NCBI GenBank assembly: GCA_025267735.1
Contig: CM046299.1
Span: forward strand, 21,598,232 to 21,662,231
Reading direction: 5' to 3'
Length of the DNA stretch: 64,000 nucleotides
Source: Mactra quadrangularis
Taxonomy: Eukaryota; Mollusca; Bivalvia; Venerida; Mactridae
The notes beneath the pieces were generated by a model. It had not been told where the DNA came from. It did no database searches and worked only from the letters and a program-made list of their open reading frames with translations. The position numbers were made by a program, and so were the translations under genes. This document shows positions 25,101-36,914 of this stretch, piece by piece. How positions within the stretch are numbered: the first letter of the stretch is position 1; every line of letters starts with the position of its first letter.

Positions 25101-28100
25101 TTCAGCTACTAACCTTGCATTTCGTTCTCACAGTAAACTCCAGCTGTTATAATCGTCTGCTAAGTTGTTTATATACATGTATATACTAGCGTATGGCAGA
25201 TACTAATGCACAATAATACAAAATAGCTATTACATCCGTATCCGTACGCAGTATGAATAATGTTTGATTAATGTGATAAACATTTAATACAATGTATCAT
25301 ATTTTTAATGATTTGTTTCAATTAGTGTTTTTTCAATTCATTTACGTCTGATAGTATTCATATTTTTCAACGGCACTATTTTCTTAGTCTCATTAACTCA
25401 TTGATTTCTATTGTATATCAACATAATTCAATTAGGTGTTGTAAGTTCTTTTCAAATTTCGCAGAGCGCTGACATAGATAGAAATAAAATAAAAATTCCT
25501 TCGACTGACACGCTCTTTCTAGATCTGGCTTTTTCATATCACGGGTGAAGTTTAGTTGACATTTCATGACGAAATCATTTTGTTCTGTTACTTGCGTTTG
25601 GCACAAAAGGTCTTGCTGACCTATATACGGAGACGCTCAGCATCATGGGTAAAACTGTTTATTTACCTGAAAACACGTGCCAATGTTTATATTCTAATAA
25701 TTTATCTGCACTGAAAGAATAGAGAATATTTTTTGTGTCTACTTAATAAAAAAATTAACTATCCAACTATCTCTGCTCTTTGCTCAATAAAATTAAATTT
25801 TTAACCGGTAGTTAAACCTTCATGCAAACGTGTTTACACAGACATTTGAAATCGAAAGTAGAATACACGGTTTGACTATGCATCTGTCCTTTTTGAGAAT
25901 TGAAAGTATTTTGTATTTATTGATTGCTATTCCTGTATATATAAGCGATCATTTATTTTACAATTTAATAATTATTGTATCAAAAACAGAAAAAATTGCA
26001 ACGATTTTGTCTTCATACGCCTTATTATATTCTGTTGCGTACCGACAACAAAATACTGCGAATGGTTGTGTGTCTAAATATAGAGGTGATATCTTCTTCT
26101 TCTATATAAATGCTGTTAATTGTTTGTACGTCGTCGACGTCATCTCGAAAAAGTACTCATTATCAGCATGTATCTAAAATCTTTATTTAGAATAAGCGAA
26201 AAAGTTGCATTATACGCGTATTTCACGAATCATCAATGAAAAATAATCCTTTTTTTATTGAAGGACTTAACACAACGAGCATTGCAAAAGGCATCATATG
26301 TTTATGGTACGATAAAAGTACCAATGCATTCCTCTGGACAAACTGTACAACACAATATCAGATGATTTGTTACAAAGGTAAATAATGCTTCAATACTTAA
26401 CGCATTTCCACTTGTATTTTAACATAGACATTTTTAGTCAATAATTTTAATCAGTGTTAGATATGTTGCTCCACAATTATTTTACACAACTTGAAATTGT
26501 TACTGTGAAAGTAAACAACATTGCGCTTCAAATAACCTTCGCTGAAGTAAGCCCTATTATATTTAATTATATTTTATAGGATTTTATTTTTTAAGAATAT
26601 ATAATTATATATTATTTAACAGGAAATGTAATTTGGGTATACAATGGTAGTCATGTATACGGTGATTGGAAAACTATGACCACGAGATGCTTCAATGATG
26701 GTGGAATACCTTCCAATTATAATAACACTTATGATTGGAATGCAACGGTGACAGCTAATTTGTGGACGGGTATAATTCGTAATGATGTGATCTATCGAGT
26801 TACAGGTAAGTATGTAGTATTTCCACAACGGAACTTAGGACTTGCCCTTTTCATGCTATCCCTGGTGTTGGCGTGCTTGTCGTAGCAAATTACCAAATGA
26901 TGTCTGTGGTATATGTTTTTTGTGTAATTTTGCTATTTGTACACTATGTCAAATAGTTATCTTTAATATTATTACTATTAGCTGAAAGAATATTTTTGGC
27001 GTCCGTGCCGAGGCGCGACGCCCTTAATGGAATGAAATCAGATTTTGTGAAAGGGCAACTGCAAAATCTCGGACCTTTTCGTCAGGCATAATAGCCGATC
27101 AATCCGATTATTAAGGGTCCTCCTAAAACGCTGACCGCTTAACTGGCGAGTTAAGAGCGATTATGTTCTTAACTGACGAGTTAAGTGAGAAGAGATTAAA
27201 ATTGATTGCATTGCTTGCGTGTTTTGTTGATATTGTTGTTTTTTTACAACGTTTAAGATGATATTGTGATACATTATCTAATAACTTATGCTATTTTAGA
27301 AATTATGATTAGATCTGGATAAAAACATTGTTTAAGAAACGGCGAAAAAATACTAAAAAGTAGATAATTTGGATTGTGATGTTTATAATTTACATTGATA
27401 ATAGTTTTTCACCAATTTATTAATTGTAGTTAACAATTAATCAAGACGTATTTTCCGAATAAAATTACTAAATATGCTAACCTTAACCAACAAGATCTGT
27501 TCTCCTAGTTTATAATCTGTTAGTACATTTCTTACTATTAAACATTCTTTTGGACGCCCTTTGATGTTTTGCTACAATGATTTTTCTTGTAAATAATTTA
27601 AAACGTATAATTAAGAAGAATTGATTGTAATTAATTGTCAATTGTTTGTAATATGTTTCTGCTAGCACATCATTATCCCAGTCATAAAAATATAAAGGAA
27701 ATTTGACATTTTAATATGTAATCATGTAATTTTATGTACAGAATCATAGAAATTAGTTGGAAAATAAAAACTGTATGGTACATTTTATATTAATAATTCC
27801 TAACAAGATGATTTATTGATTGTTTCATCAAGATCTAAGAATAAGAGTTTAAAGTGCAGGTTTGATACTTTAAATAAGTGACATCCTTTATACGTTTTCT
27901 TCTAGATCAAATTTCCAATTAGAGTAATTGTTCAAAGAAATATATCTTCTATCGATAGCATCCATCTCCCCGAAATCTATTTTCTTGATTTAAACAAAGT
28001 ATGACATTCCTTCAGTAGTACAAAATACGCAATTAAGTACCGATCCAAATCTTGGAATTCTGTTTTTATGCAATCTCAAGTAAAGTTGCAGTTGTACTCC

Positions 28101-31100
28101 AATTGCCAAATATGTATTAATTATTTACTTATAAACATTTTAGTCTGCATTTTTATTATATAACTGTAATTCTTTAAATTTCAGATCCTACTAATGTTAA
28201 TGTAGGAAAATATGGTTATGTTGATATAAGAAATAGACAGCTTTTATTTACCAACGATGATACAATGAGAAAAAGGGCACTTTGTGTTGAAGGTATAACA
28301 GGGTGATACATCATTAATCATTTTACTAACAATTAATTTTCAATTTTAAAATATGTCAAAAATTAATATGAAACTTAAATCAAAACGTTTGGATACAACA
28401 TATGCGTATACAAGGAATACTTTGGCACGTGTTATGTTGTATGGTATTGGGAAAATTAGTATACTATGATTGATAATATATCGGTATATAAGATTTAATT
28501 TCAGTTATCTTTTCAGTTATATTGCGGCAGTCAGAAATTCTACTTATGGATTATACTCAGCGTTAATCTAGCAACTAGTCAGTCGCTGACCACTTACGAA
28601 TTTGACACAGTCATAGTAGTGACTGTTTCTCTACCAAACTTCAAATTGGTATGAGCCCCCGTTCGGGAATCTGGCCCTTGAATATATGGTGATATGCCCA
28701 AACGACACAACTAACTATTGGGATGAGAAGAAATTAGACATGCAAACATTTAATCGCGATACTTAGGTTTATAGTACTCGAATTTATATGAATGAAACAT
28801 TATTATACGTTAGCTAGACATTTAAGCCTATCGAGTTAACATTGCCATATCAATATTCCAGGAACTGTTACAACTGACACAACTACAAGAACAGTTGAAA
28901 CAACCATCAGTTCAGGTAAAACAACGACTAGTTCAGTTGAAACTACCATTCGCACAGGTAAAACAACGACTAGTTCAGTTGAAACTACCATTACTTCTAA
29001 ACGACCAAGTTTTAATAGCAGTGATATCTCTAATATACAAACAGTCCCACCAGTTCATGAAACAGATGGCCAGAGTGCAGGTAAACATAAGAAATATCAG
29101 ATACTTTTTATATAAGTTTCAGCAATTATACGTATAAATTCTTGTAATTGTACGTCCTTTATTTAGTGATATTATTGTGGTATTGAATAAGAGGGAATTG
29201 CTATATTTAAGTTAATCATCATGAACAGGTTTCAATGTTGGGCAATTTTGATGGGCTATAGTAAAATGCCATTGCAGTGGATGTGAGTCTTTTATAATTA
29301 AGCAGTTAACTAAATCTATATTGGTACTACATTTATCTGTATTTTTTTCTTTCAAATATTAAATTTCAAAGTGCTAAATGTTACAGGAACAACAAACATA
29401 CAATACACTACAGATGAAAATACCACCGGTAAAGAGGAACGTTTGAAAAATGTAAAATAACTAAATATGTTGTAATTTCCACAGTAAAAACCATATTCAT
29501 AAAATTGCCTATTCTAAATCTACCATTGGATTGTTCAAACAGTCATCTAGAAATCAGACCATATTAACGTTTTACAGAATAAGGTCATAATGTTTTGTAT
29601 ATCACCAATCAACTCACAAAGCATCTAGAATATACTTGTACAAAATAGCCTGAAAAACGAGAGCTATTTTTTCAAACTAGAAGGATTATATTTTCTTTAT
29701 AATTTCATCAAGATTTAACTGAAGACTATTTTACTTTGATCGTTAGGGTCATCAGATGTTGGAGCAATTGTTGGAGCTACTTTGGCTATTATAATTGTCA
29801 TCATTGTAATAGTTGTTCTTGTTGTATTATGGAAAAGGTATGCTATACACTTGATAAAATGTGATTTATTTATTCAGTCAGTTTCTCCTCATAAACTCCA
29901 TTCTAGGACTCATGAAGAACTTTCATTTTTTTGCTTATGGACAAACTATTTAAAACAAAGGATAGTAATTTAGGTATAGAATGCATTTCACATATCTACT
30001 AATCGTGTATATATGTGTGTGTGATGAATGCACCATGTAATTAGTAAAACCTATGCTAATTTGTATTTTAAAGATAGTGAGCATATGTCTTGGACATTTA
30101 TATTCAGCGACTATCAGAACGAAACTATAATGCGCATTACTCATTAAAATCAAAAAGTCGTTCAAATTTATATAAGGATATTGACAGTATGGGGTAAAAA
30201 TACAACATAAGTAAACCCATTTTTTTTCTTCATATGTATCAAATTCTAGTCTGTTTTATATATTTACATCAAACATTTTAAATACTTTCTGCTATTTTAA
30301 ATTAATTTGTTACAGGGGTGTGAAATTGCCTATCAAACAGGCAAGGAAGTTGGAAAAAGGAAAGACACAGACAACAAACATGACGTACAGTTTTGCTAGA
30401 CCAGACAATACCATTCAAGGTAAAGATGAATCTTCTTTTACAAACTATGTAGAAGTTGATATAAGCAAATTGTCACCAGGTGGAGGAGTGACACAAAATG
30501 ATGATACAAACAGGACAAGTTGTAGTTCGGATGAGCCGCATACTTATTTCGTTCTTGAAAAAGTGGACCAAGGCCCGTATGACACAACAAAAACAACTCC
30601 TCAAATCCATGATCAACATACACTTAATCCAAACAATAAAGTAAGCCTTGAAGAAAGTTCTAACTATGATCATATCGGTGCACATGACAACAATTCCAAA
30701 ACACTTGGTTTGGACAATCCTTACAATACAACAACGCTGGCAAGTTCAAACAAATATAATGGATTTAAAAACAATGCTTTTAATAGAAATGACGTAAGCG
30801 ACGACACTTATAATCACATAAACGGTCAGTCACGTCAAACTAAACGTAACCAGTGGGACAACCCATATAACACAACAGCGCTAGGACATCCAAAGAGCGA
30901 TCACGGAGTTACCAACATTGCTTTTAATTGTAATGATGAATATGACGACACCTATAATCATATTGGTGACCAGTCTGGTCAAAATGACCAAACAATTACG
31001 GATAATCCGTATAATACAACAACGCTAGGTAATGCACAGACGTATGGTGTTAATAACTCTGCTTTCAACAACTATGATGACACATACAATCATATTAATG

Positions 31101-31159
31101 GTCAAGTTTCTATAACTAGACCGACATTCACAGACAATGACTATGCCACTTTGAAGTAG
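13088..31159 (+). CDS. Copy 2 of CTLD/WSC receptor gene, complete exon set
   Basis: Exons: 13088-13142, 21697-21876, 22324-22442, 22846-22992, 26264-26377, 26623-26805, 28185-28292, 28862-29080, 29747-29837, 30316-31159. The product would be about 686 residues: signal peptide, CTLD N half, WSC domain, CTLD C half, second ectodomain, Thr-rich stalk, one helix, and a ~280-residue tyrosine-rich tail ending in YATLK. Only this copy keeps the whole tail. Splice phases agree at every junction except one: exon 22846-22992 is one base short of the length needed, by comparison with 46190-46340, near 22860. That base should be re-read; if real, the copy is frameshifted in the WSC domain. The role is inferred as a surface receptor binding glycans and signalling through tyrosine motifs. 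Confidence 0.8.
13143..21696. other. Copy 2 intron 1 (~8.5 kb)
   Basis: No exon is supported inside. It contains a LINE insertion (18681-20262), a 28-bp direct repeat near 17681-17736 and an inverted repeat near 20611-20674. It aligns with 38729-44690, but similarity falls off progressively after about 13.4 kb. Confidence 0.75.
18681..20262 (+). mobile_element. Degenerate 5'-truncated LINE
   Basis: Reverse-transcriptase remnants are readable in broken frames: IGLRQGCSLSPI (near 18780), LMFADD (near 18905) and a later MLYGSE-like segment (near 19310). The 3' end has GGGCCGGAGGCCT, also found in the element at 59125-60721. CATCTTT flanks both sides (18674-18680 and 20263-20269). The sister intron at 44117-44123 is an empty site (CATTTTT followed directly by CCGGG). 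Many stops make it dead. Confidence 0.88.
21697..21876 (+). CDS. Copy 2 exon 2: N-terminal half of CTLD
   Basis: This 180-base phase 1-1 exon encodes EEYTWTEATKVCTLATPSF and then DAWLGYTEKMTPFEYFG. The W-x-x-A-x-x-x-C helix and the W-L/I-G strand are typical of C-type-lectin-like folds. The matching C2-C4 cysteines appear only after the WSC exons. Paralogue 44691-44876 is 6 bases longer. Confidence 0.82.
22324..22442 (+). CDS. Copy 2 exon 3: WSC domain, first part
   Basis: This 119-base exon (phase 1 to 0) encodes GCAKKSDLGLTAANF, then GDPGKCWSACKTAKAVAVKNNE. The G-C start and the C-x3-C pair match the opening of WSC domains, an eight-cysteine fold of proposed carbohydrate binding, known in yeast stress sensors and polycystin-1. 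Paralogue: 45495-45622. Confidence 0.85.
22846..22992 (+). CDS. Copy 2 exon 4: WSC domain, second part
   Basis: It starts CYC and continues with KCDIGCPSQGDIVCGG...YVSLYKTTYT, completing the eight WSC cysteines. In my reading the exon has 147 bases, whereas phase 0 to 1 needs 148 and copy 3 has 151. The discrepancy sits near 22855-22865. Either one base was lost in this copy (frameshift, early stop) or my reading slips by one there. The downstream frame is clearly conserved. Confidence 0.75.
22993..26263. other. Copy 2 intron 4 (3.3 kb)
   Basis: No exon or recognisable element is supported. A stretch near 23250-23335 resembles 48060-48180 in copy 3 (GTGGCTATTCA.AAATGCATTGGTCA). The copy 3 counterpart is about 11 kb because of insertions. 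Confidence 0.7.
26264..26377 (+). CDS. Copy 2 exon 5: C-terminal half of CTLD
   Basis: This 114-base phase 1-1 exon encodes LNTTSIAKGIICLWYDKS, then FLWTNCTTQYQMICYKG, with CTLD cysteines C2, C3 and C4 and a W-x-N-C motif. Two sequons (NTT, NCT) suggest N-glycosylation. Confidence 0.83.
26623..26805 (+). CDS. Copy 2 exon 6: second ectodomain, first half
   Basis: This 183-base phase 1-1 exon encodes WVYNGSHVYGDWKTMTTRC, GGIPSNYNNT, and LWTGIIRNDVIYRVTG. It has one Cys and several sequons. A distant CTLD-like start is possible; no family is assigned. Confidence 0.78.
26806..28184. other. Copy 2 intron 6 with unit-specific insertion
   Basis: This intron is about twice the length of the copy 1 intron (777-1475). 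The extra DNA lies at about 26900-27700 and includes a short direct repeat built on CTTAACTGRCGAGTTAAG (27137-27185). No coding potential is seen. Confidence 0.6.
28185..28292 (+). CDS. Copy 2 exon 7: second ectodomain, second half
   Basis: This 108-base phase 1-1 exon reads DPTNVNVGKYGYVDI...QLLFTNDDTMRKRALCVEG. Length and ending are invariant across copies. Confidence 0.8.
28862..29080 (+). CDS. Copy 2 exon 8: Thr-rich stalk with 14-residue repeat
   Basis: This 219-base phase 1-1 exon encodes TTDTTTRTVETTISSGKTTTSSVETTI and more, a mucin-like stalk. A 42-base unit encoding GKTTTSSVETTIRT begins at 28915 and repeats at 28957. The donor is GCAG|GTAAAC. Repeat number differs from copies 1 and 3. 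Confidence 0.8.
29387..29453 (+). pseudogene. Copy 2 decayed cassette exon
   Basis: It is homologous to 3542-3604 (TTNIQYTTDENTTGKEERLK), with an intact TTACAG acceptor. The donor aligned with G|GT of copy 1 reads G|TA. A GT one base earlier would shift the frame into the transmembrane exon. Skipping leaves G+GG = Gly in frame. Confidence 0.6.
29747..29837 (+). CDS. Copy 2 exon 9: transmembrane helix
   Basis: This 91-base exon encodes GSSDVGAIVGATLAII, a long I/V run and LWKR. It is a single-pass helix followed by basic residues completed by the tail exon. The luminal side has small residues GAIVGA. Confidence 0.88.
30316..31159 (+). CDS. Copy 2 exon 10: full tyrosine-rich tail
   Basis: This is the longest exon (844 bases). 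It encodes a basic juxtamembrane segment (GVKLPIKQARKLEKGK), then NYVEVD, TYFVLEK, GPYDTT and NYDHIGAH. From about 30713 three ~45-residue repeats follow, each DNPYNTT(T/A)L...AFN...DDTYNHI.(G/D)Q, with a cap DNDYATLK-stop. Y-N-H-I, Y-D-H-I and Y-A-T-L fit the general Y-x-x-I/L rule for SH2 docking. DNPYN is not NPxY. It is the only copy with the terminal YATLK. Confidence 0.88.
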
Positions 31160-31205
31160 TGAGTTTATTTCCAAACGCATAGTGCTACCTTCATATGATA
31201 TTACA

Positions 31206-31211
31206 AATAAA
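31206..31211 (+). promoter_or_regulatory. Poly(A) signal AATAAA, copy 2
   Basis: The hexamer lies 47 bases after the TAG stop, in the same alignment column as 5991-5996. Confidence 0.5.
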
Positions 31212-33179
31212 AACTTTAGTGTAATCAGGATATGTTGATGAAAGCTAGTGTATTTGAAACTCTTGTATTAAATTTTCTACCTGTATAATAAACTAACTGA
31301 ATATTTCAGATTATAACAGTATTTACAATGATTGTTTTAATATGCAATTTATTTATTGTAAAATATATATTAACATTGTATGATTATTTATCATCATCAA
31401 TGAAATATATTATAATCGTCATGTTTTGAATGGTATTATATATTATGTATTACTGTTTCAATATTTAAATAGTCTTTTATTAATCATCATATTTTCATTT
31501 ATTTTGTTATCATGCTTGACTTGTATAGAGCTGTATTTTTTCTTGGATATTTAATTAAAATTCGGTCAAAGTTAACTTGATATATTAGTTTAATGCAATC
31601 AGTTAGAGTGCTTCCTTTCAAAATGAGAATGCACCTGGTTACAGTAAACGATATAAAACATGATGATATAGTGGGTACAATGAAACTGATATAACAGAGG
31701 TGTCATTAAATGATAAAATGCTTGTTTGAAAGACTGCAAACTTATTATGAAGTTGCGTATCATGTTACATTTGAAAATTGTGTTTATACTTACTTGATGT
31801 TTAAGTGTATGATCGTCATTATTGATAGCATTGTCTTTCCATCATTTACACGATTAACATGATTACTTATCGCTAAGTTGTTAAATGTTGTTCTGCTATA
31901 AATATGTTTGTTATTTATGTTACTTGATATATTGTTAAAGATATAATTATTAGAAAGTTCATTTTTGCGTAAGTGTGTATTATTTATTTGAAATGAAGAA
32001 AGGACATGTGCAACAAGTGCAATATGATAAAATGTGCATCAAACATTCATTACTTATTGGCACTATCACTCTCATTGAAAGACCTCTCTGAACGACGACA
32101 ATGGTTTATGTTGTCTTTGAACAGCAACATACCATGAAGGTTGTATGTCCCCCGTGTTTCTTTATCGCCAATTTGTTGCAGTTATAGTAAACAGTTGAGC
32201 TGTAAATCGGAACAGAACAGTATATACGTCGTGAAAATAGATATGATTTCTAGATAATAAAAAATGATTTAATATATTACAAATATGTCTTTTTATCACT
32301 TAGACAATATTGAAATATCATACTTGTAACAAAATATCATTCCCATTCTCCACAAAAACAAGTATGTTGATATGTCATATCAATGTTGAACATTAAAAGA
32401 AAAAGCTACAACATTTCAACATTTCACCATAAGAGATGTATAGTACAATACCTTAAATAGTACATGTTGGTGTAAGCTATAGTTTACACTCCTCCATGTT
32501 AATATGATAAACGTATTTGATTTTTGACAAGGATTGCGTAAGCAATTCAGGTCTTAGTAAGCGACTTATTTGAAACGCATCACAAAATGTCGCGGACGAT
32601 GACATTGGATGGACATGCGCAGTCTGATTATGTACAGCGGTATGTAGTTAGGTTAACCCAATGCGTGAATAAATAGTCCCTGTTAACAATATCTCACAGT
32701 ATCAAACAGTCGACACACAATAATGGACATATCATTGTTGATACCGTTTTAACATTTTCGATTAAGAACCGCCGTTCATCTGCTAAAATATTGATTACAA
32801 GTAATGTAACCATTGGCCCCTTTATTTTTTTGTACATTTAAGTGAATCCACTATGTTTTATATAAAGACACGCCTGCAATTTTCCACTGTCTAAAATCAT
32901 ATACATGAAGTGTAGGAAATGTAGGTTGATAAGCATATTTCTGTGGGCGGTATCAGCGTCATGATCCTTTATTAAACAATTTGTTTGTAAATTTTTGTCG
33001 CCAAGTCCTCTTTCTAATGACACCCCCAAATTTTGCCCCGTTAAATCATGTCCGGACAGCGCTATCAGCTCTTTGATTTCAAGAGTTTCTTATAACTAGT
33101 AAATTTGGCCTTGTTATTTATATGAATGGTAAATCTTATATTTCAATACGTATCTTTATTTATAACACGTAATTCGACA

Positions 33180-33403
33180 ATCCCACCCGGGGAGGTTATA
33201 CCCTTCCATGAAAATTTGACAATAATGTCGATTTTCCTCCATTGATTAGATAATATAGAGAAATTTCCCGCCTTGTGGAAGGGTAGGTGAGTACTGGTTA
33301 TAGACAATGGTCCAGGAAAGCTAGGTTAGGTGCGCTGGACGCCGTGAAATGACCTAAATTGTGTTGATACGGCGTTAACTCCAATAAATAAATAAATAAA
33401 TAA
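33180..33403 (+). mobile_element. 5'-truncated SINE with target-site duplication
   Basis: The body of the same SINE family begins at the B-box region (CCCACCCGG) and ends in (AAAT)n. GTAATTCGACA occurs on both sides (33169-33179 and 33404-33414). Unit 1 carries a single copy of that sequence at 7930-7940, an undisturbed empty site. Confidence 0.93.
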
Positions 33404-34879
33404 GTAATTCGACACTTGTACTAGCAGTCGCATGTACTTATTGTTTTATGGATGAAGTTAGTATACGTTTAAATCACGTCTTAGATAAAGAACTAATATT
33501 AAATATCATAGAGTAAGTCCAATTTTGGCAACCTGTCTATGATTACAACTTGCAGGTGCACTTAAAAAATCAACAGTATCGTTGTGCTCCGGAGATATTG
33601 GGACACATTACTTTTTTAGTCGCTCTCTAAATATTAAGTCACAGCGGTTATGGCTGGACAGACGGACGGACAGAGTACCAAGTACCACGGACAAGAGCGA
33701 TCACAATATTAACTAACCTGTTGACTCCGGTAACTAAATGTAAGTACAAAGTCATAAACAACCAAAAGAATAAGCAAAATAAGGTTAAGTTTTAATGGTT
33801 AAGTTTATTGTGATAAAATACCCTTAACGTAGTTCAGCGAACAACTAACAAATTTAATGTTTAAATATATGGGATAAAAATCAAGCAAGTTAAATAAAAT
33901 AAAAACAAGTAGTCTGCCAGTGATTTAGAATACAAATACAATACAATAAAATAAGTTTTTAAGGTTTCCTAAGAATTTCTAGACACAAAATTATGTTTAA
34001 ATTCAATGCTCAAGTTACCCTTTGAAATTATCTTTAAAAAATCAAAATACATGTAACAGTAAAGTTCCTTTAAAGTAAAAAATTTACTAATAATAGTTTC
34101 CAAAAGTCAATTTACGATCAAAATAAAATTAAATAGTCCAACCTGTTCCAAGTAAAAACAAATGCCGGAGTCCTCAAAATTCTGTGACGGAAACCTTTAT
34201 ACTCGCCAAAAATTCCTGCAATCCGCCACAAAAAGGTGCAGGAATCCGTAAAAAAAATGACGGATCCGTCAGAAAATATTGACGGATGATGGTTACGTCA
34301 CATAAACGTGCTGGTTTTTTATGTCAACAAACAGCAAGAAAAATAAATTTAAACACAACAATGTATTAAAGTCATTTAAATTATTACATAAATCAATTAA
34401 ATAAAGTACAAACTTAATCATTTGAATATGTGAACAACCTTTCTAAGCTTTTAAACATTATTTTATCGCTTCCAAAACCCGTTGTTGATCAAATCGATCA
34501 AAAGTTTTAAACCCTAATCTCTAAGACGTATGACAACAAAAATGGCGGCCATCATGTTTACACACAATTGTACAGCAAAGTTAACAAGAATGTACGAGTT
34601 AAAACCGGACTGACACAAAGTAAGTGGGGTTTTAATAGCATGTAAATACAAAATAGAAACTGCATGGACGGATTATACACTTAACAATAAGAAAATCGCA
34701 CAGTAAATATAGAAATAAATTCGTACTCAAAGCAGTTCGTACCCGAACTAAAAAATAAAACTATGTCCCGAACGGGTCACTACAGTATGTTTGGCGATTT
34801 CCTCGATAATTGTGCAAGTTGGTAAATGCCTAGTTTTTATACGCTCGTTTTGAAAAAAACCGGACGTATTATGTTATGA

Positions 34880-36715
34880 TGTTGTCCGTCTGTCCGTCCG
34901 TCCGTGTGTTCGTCCGTCCGTCTGTCTGTGGACAATTGTTTGTCCGGAAGATAACTCAAGAAGGGATGTGCCTAGGTTCCTCAAATTTAATGTGTGTATA
35001 TCCCTTGGATAGAGGGGGTTCCGTATTGATTTTGAGACCCCAGGGTCAAAGGTCAAGGTCACTGGGACTTAAAATATGCAAACCTTGTCCGGACGATAAC
35101 TCAACAACGACTGTACCTAGGTCAACCAAATTTCATGTGAGAATAGCCCATGTGTCAAAGAAGTGTTCTATTGGTTTAAGGACCCCTGGGGCCAAGTTCA
35201 AGGTCACAGGGGCATCATATGGAAAAACCGGTTCCGAACAATAACTCAATAACCACAGTACCAGAATTCACCAAATTTTATGTGAGAGTAGCCTATGTGT
35301 CAAGGATGTGCCCTATTGGTTTTTGGGTCCCAGAATCAAAGGTCAAGGTCACAGGGGCATCATATGGAAAAAAACTTGTCCGCATAATAGCTCAACAACC
35401 ACTGTACCTAGGTTTACCAAATTTTATGTGAGAGTAGCCTATGTGTCACGGATGTGTCCTATTGGTTTTAAGATCCCAGAGTCAAAGGCCAAGGTCACAG
35501 GGACATCATATTGAAAAACGTTGTCCTGACAATAACTCAACAACCACGGTATGAAGGTTCACCAAATGTTATGTGAGAGTAGCCCATATCTCAATTATGT
35601 GTCCTATTCGGTTTGGGACCTCAGGGTCAAAAGTCAAGGTCACAGGGACATATTGAAAAATATTGTCCGGACAATAACTCAATTACCACAGTACATATGT
35701 TCACCTAATTGTATGTGAGAGTAGACCATGAGTCAAAGATGTGTCCTATTAGTTTTGGGGCCCCAGGGTCAAAGGTCAAAGTCACAGGGCTATCATAGAG
35801 AAAAACTTTGTCCGGACAATAACTCAACAACCACTGTGACTAGGTTCATTAAATTTTATTTGTAGATACTCCTTGAGTAGCGAATGTACTCTATTGATTT
35901 TGAGACCCAAGGGTCAAAGGTCAAGGTCACTGGCACTAATTTATATGAAAACTTTGTCCAGACAATAACTCGACAACCACTGTACCTATGTTCACCAAAT
36001 TTAATGTGATAATAGTCCATGTGTCGAGGATGTGCCTTTTCGGTTTTGAGGCCCCTGGGTCAAAGGTCAAGCTCACCGGGACATCAAATGGAAAAACCTT
36101 GTCTGGACAATAACGCAACAACCACTTTTCCTAGGTTCACCAAATTTTATTTGTTGATAGCCTTTAGGTAGAGGATGTTCCGTTTTGATTTTGAGACCCA
36201 AGGGTCAAAGGCCAAAGTCACTGAGACTAAATTTATATTAAAACATTGTCCGGAAAAAGTACTCAATAATGACTGTACCTAGGTTCACCAAATTTTATGT
36301 AAGGGTAGCCTACATGTCGAGCATATCCCCATTGGTTTAGAGGCCCCTGCGTTAAGGTCAAGGTCGCAAGGACATCATAAGAAAAAACCTTGTCAAGAGA
36401 ATAACCAAATTTAATGTATCGATACTTTTTGGGTCAAGGGTGTGAACTTTTGGTTCTGAGGCCCGGGGTCAAGGTCACTGGAAGTTCATATGGGTAAAAC
36501 TTTGTGCTGGTGATAACTCAACCACGGCTGTACCTAAATTCTCAAAATCTTTGCTTTGGATAGCCTTCCAGTTAAGAATGTGACCTATTCTGAGGTCCCG
36601 GGGTCATTGGTCAAGTTCACAGGGACTTCATATGAGATAGAACACAGCATGGTCTGCGCACGGGCGTATTATGCCCCGCCCAGCGGAGCTCTTGTTCTTA
36701 CCAGCTATATAGTGG
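34880..36715. repeat. Second GGTCA-motif array (duplicate of 9420-11120)
   Basis: A (CCGT)n head at 34886-34930 is followed by about twelve repeats of about 145 bases. Motif cores lie near 35043, 35189, 35335, 35477, 35627, 35766, 35910, 36057, 36206, 36354, 36468 and 36602, several with single changes. The end matches unit 1, including the GGGCGTATTATGCCCC segment. Confidence 0.85.
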
Positions 36716-36914
36716 TTAGTGTGTTATATTTTTTTTATTTTATTATCTGAATGTTGAGAACCATACTTGGCAAAATACCGCCAAGTTCTAACAACATTGT
36801 GTGTCTGTAAAGCGACATGGCTGGGAAGAAGCAGGACAACGTATGTGGTTGGTGGTAGTTGTCTGAACAGATACACTCGAAGACTACGTCTTGCAAGTAA
36901 TTGAAGATAAAAAT

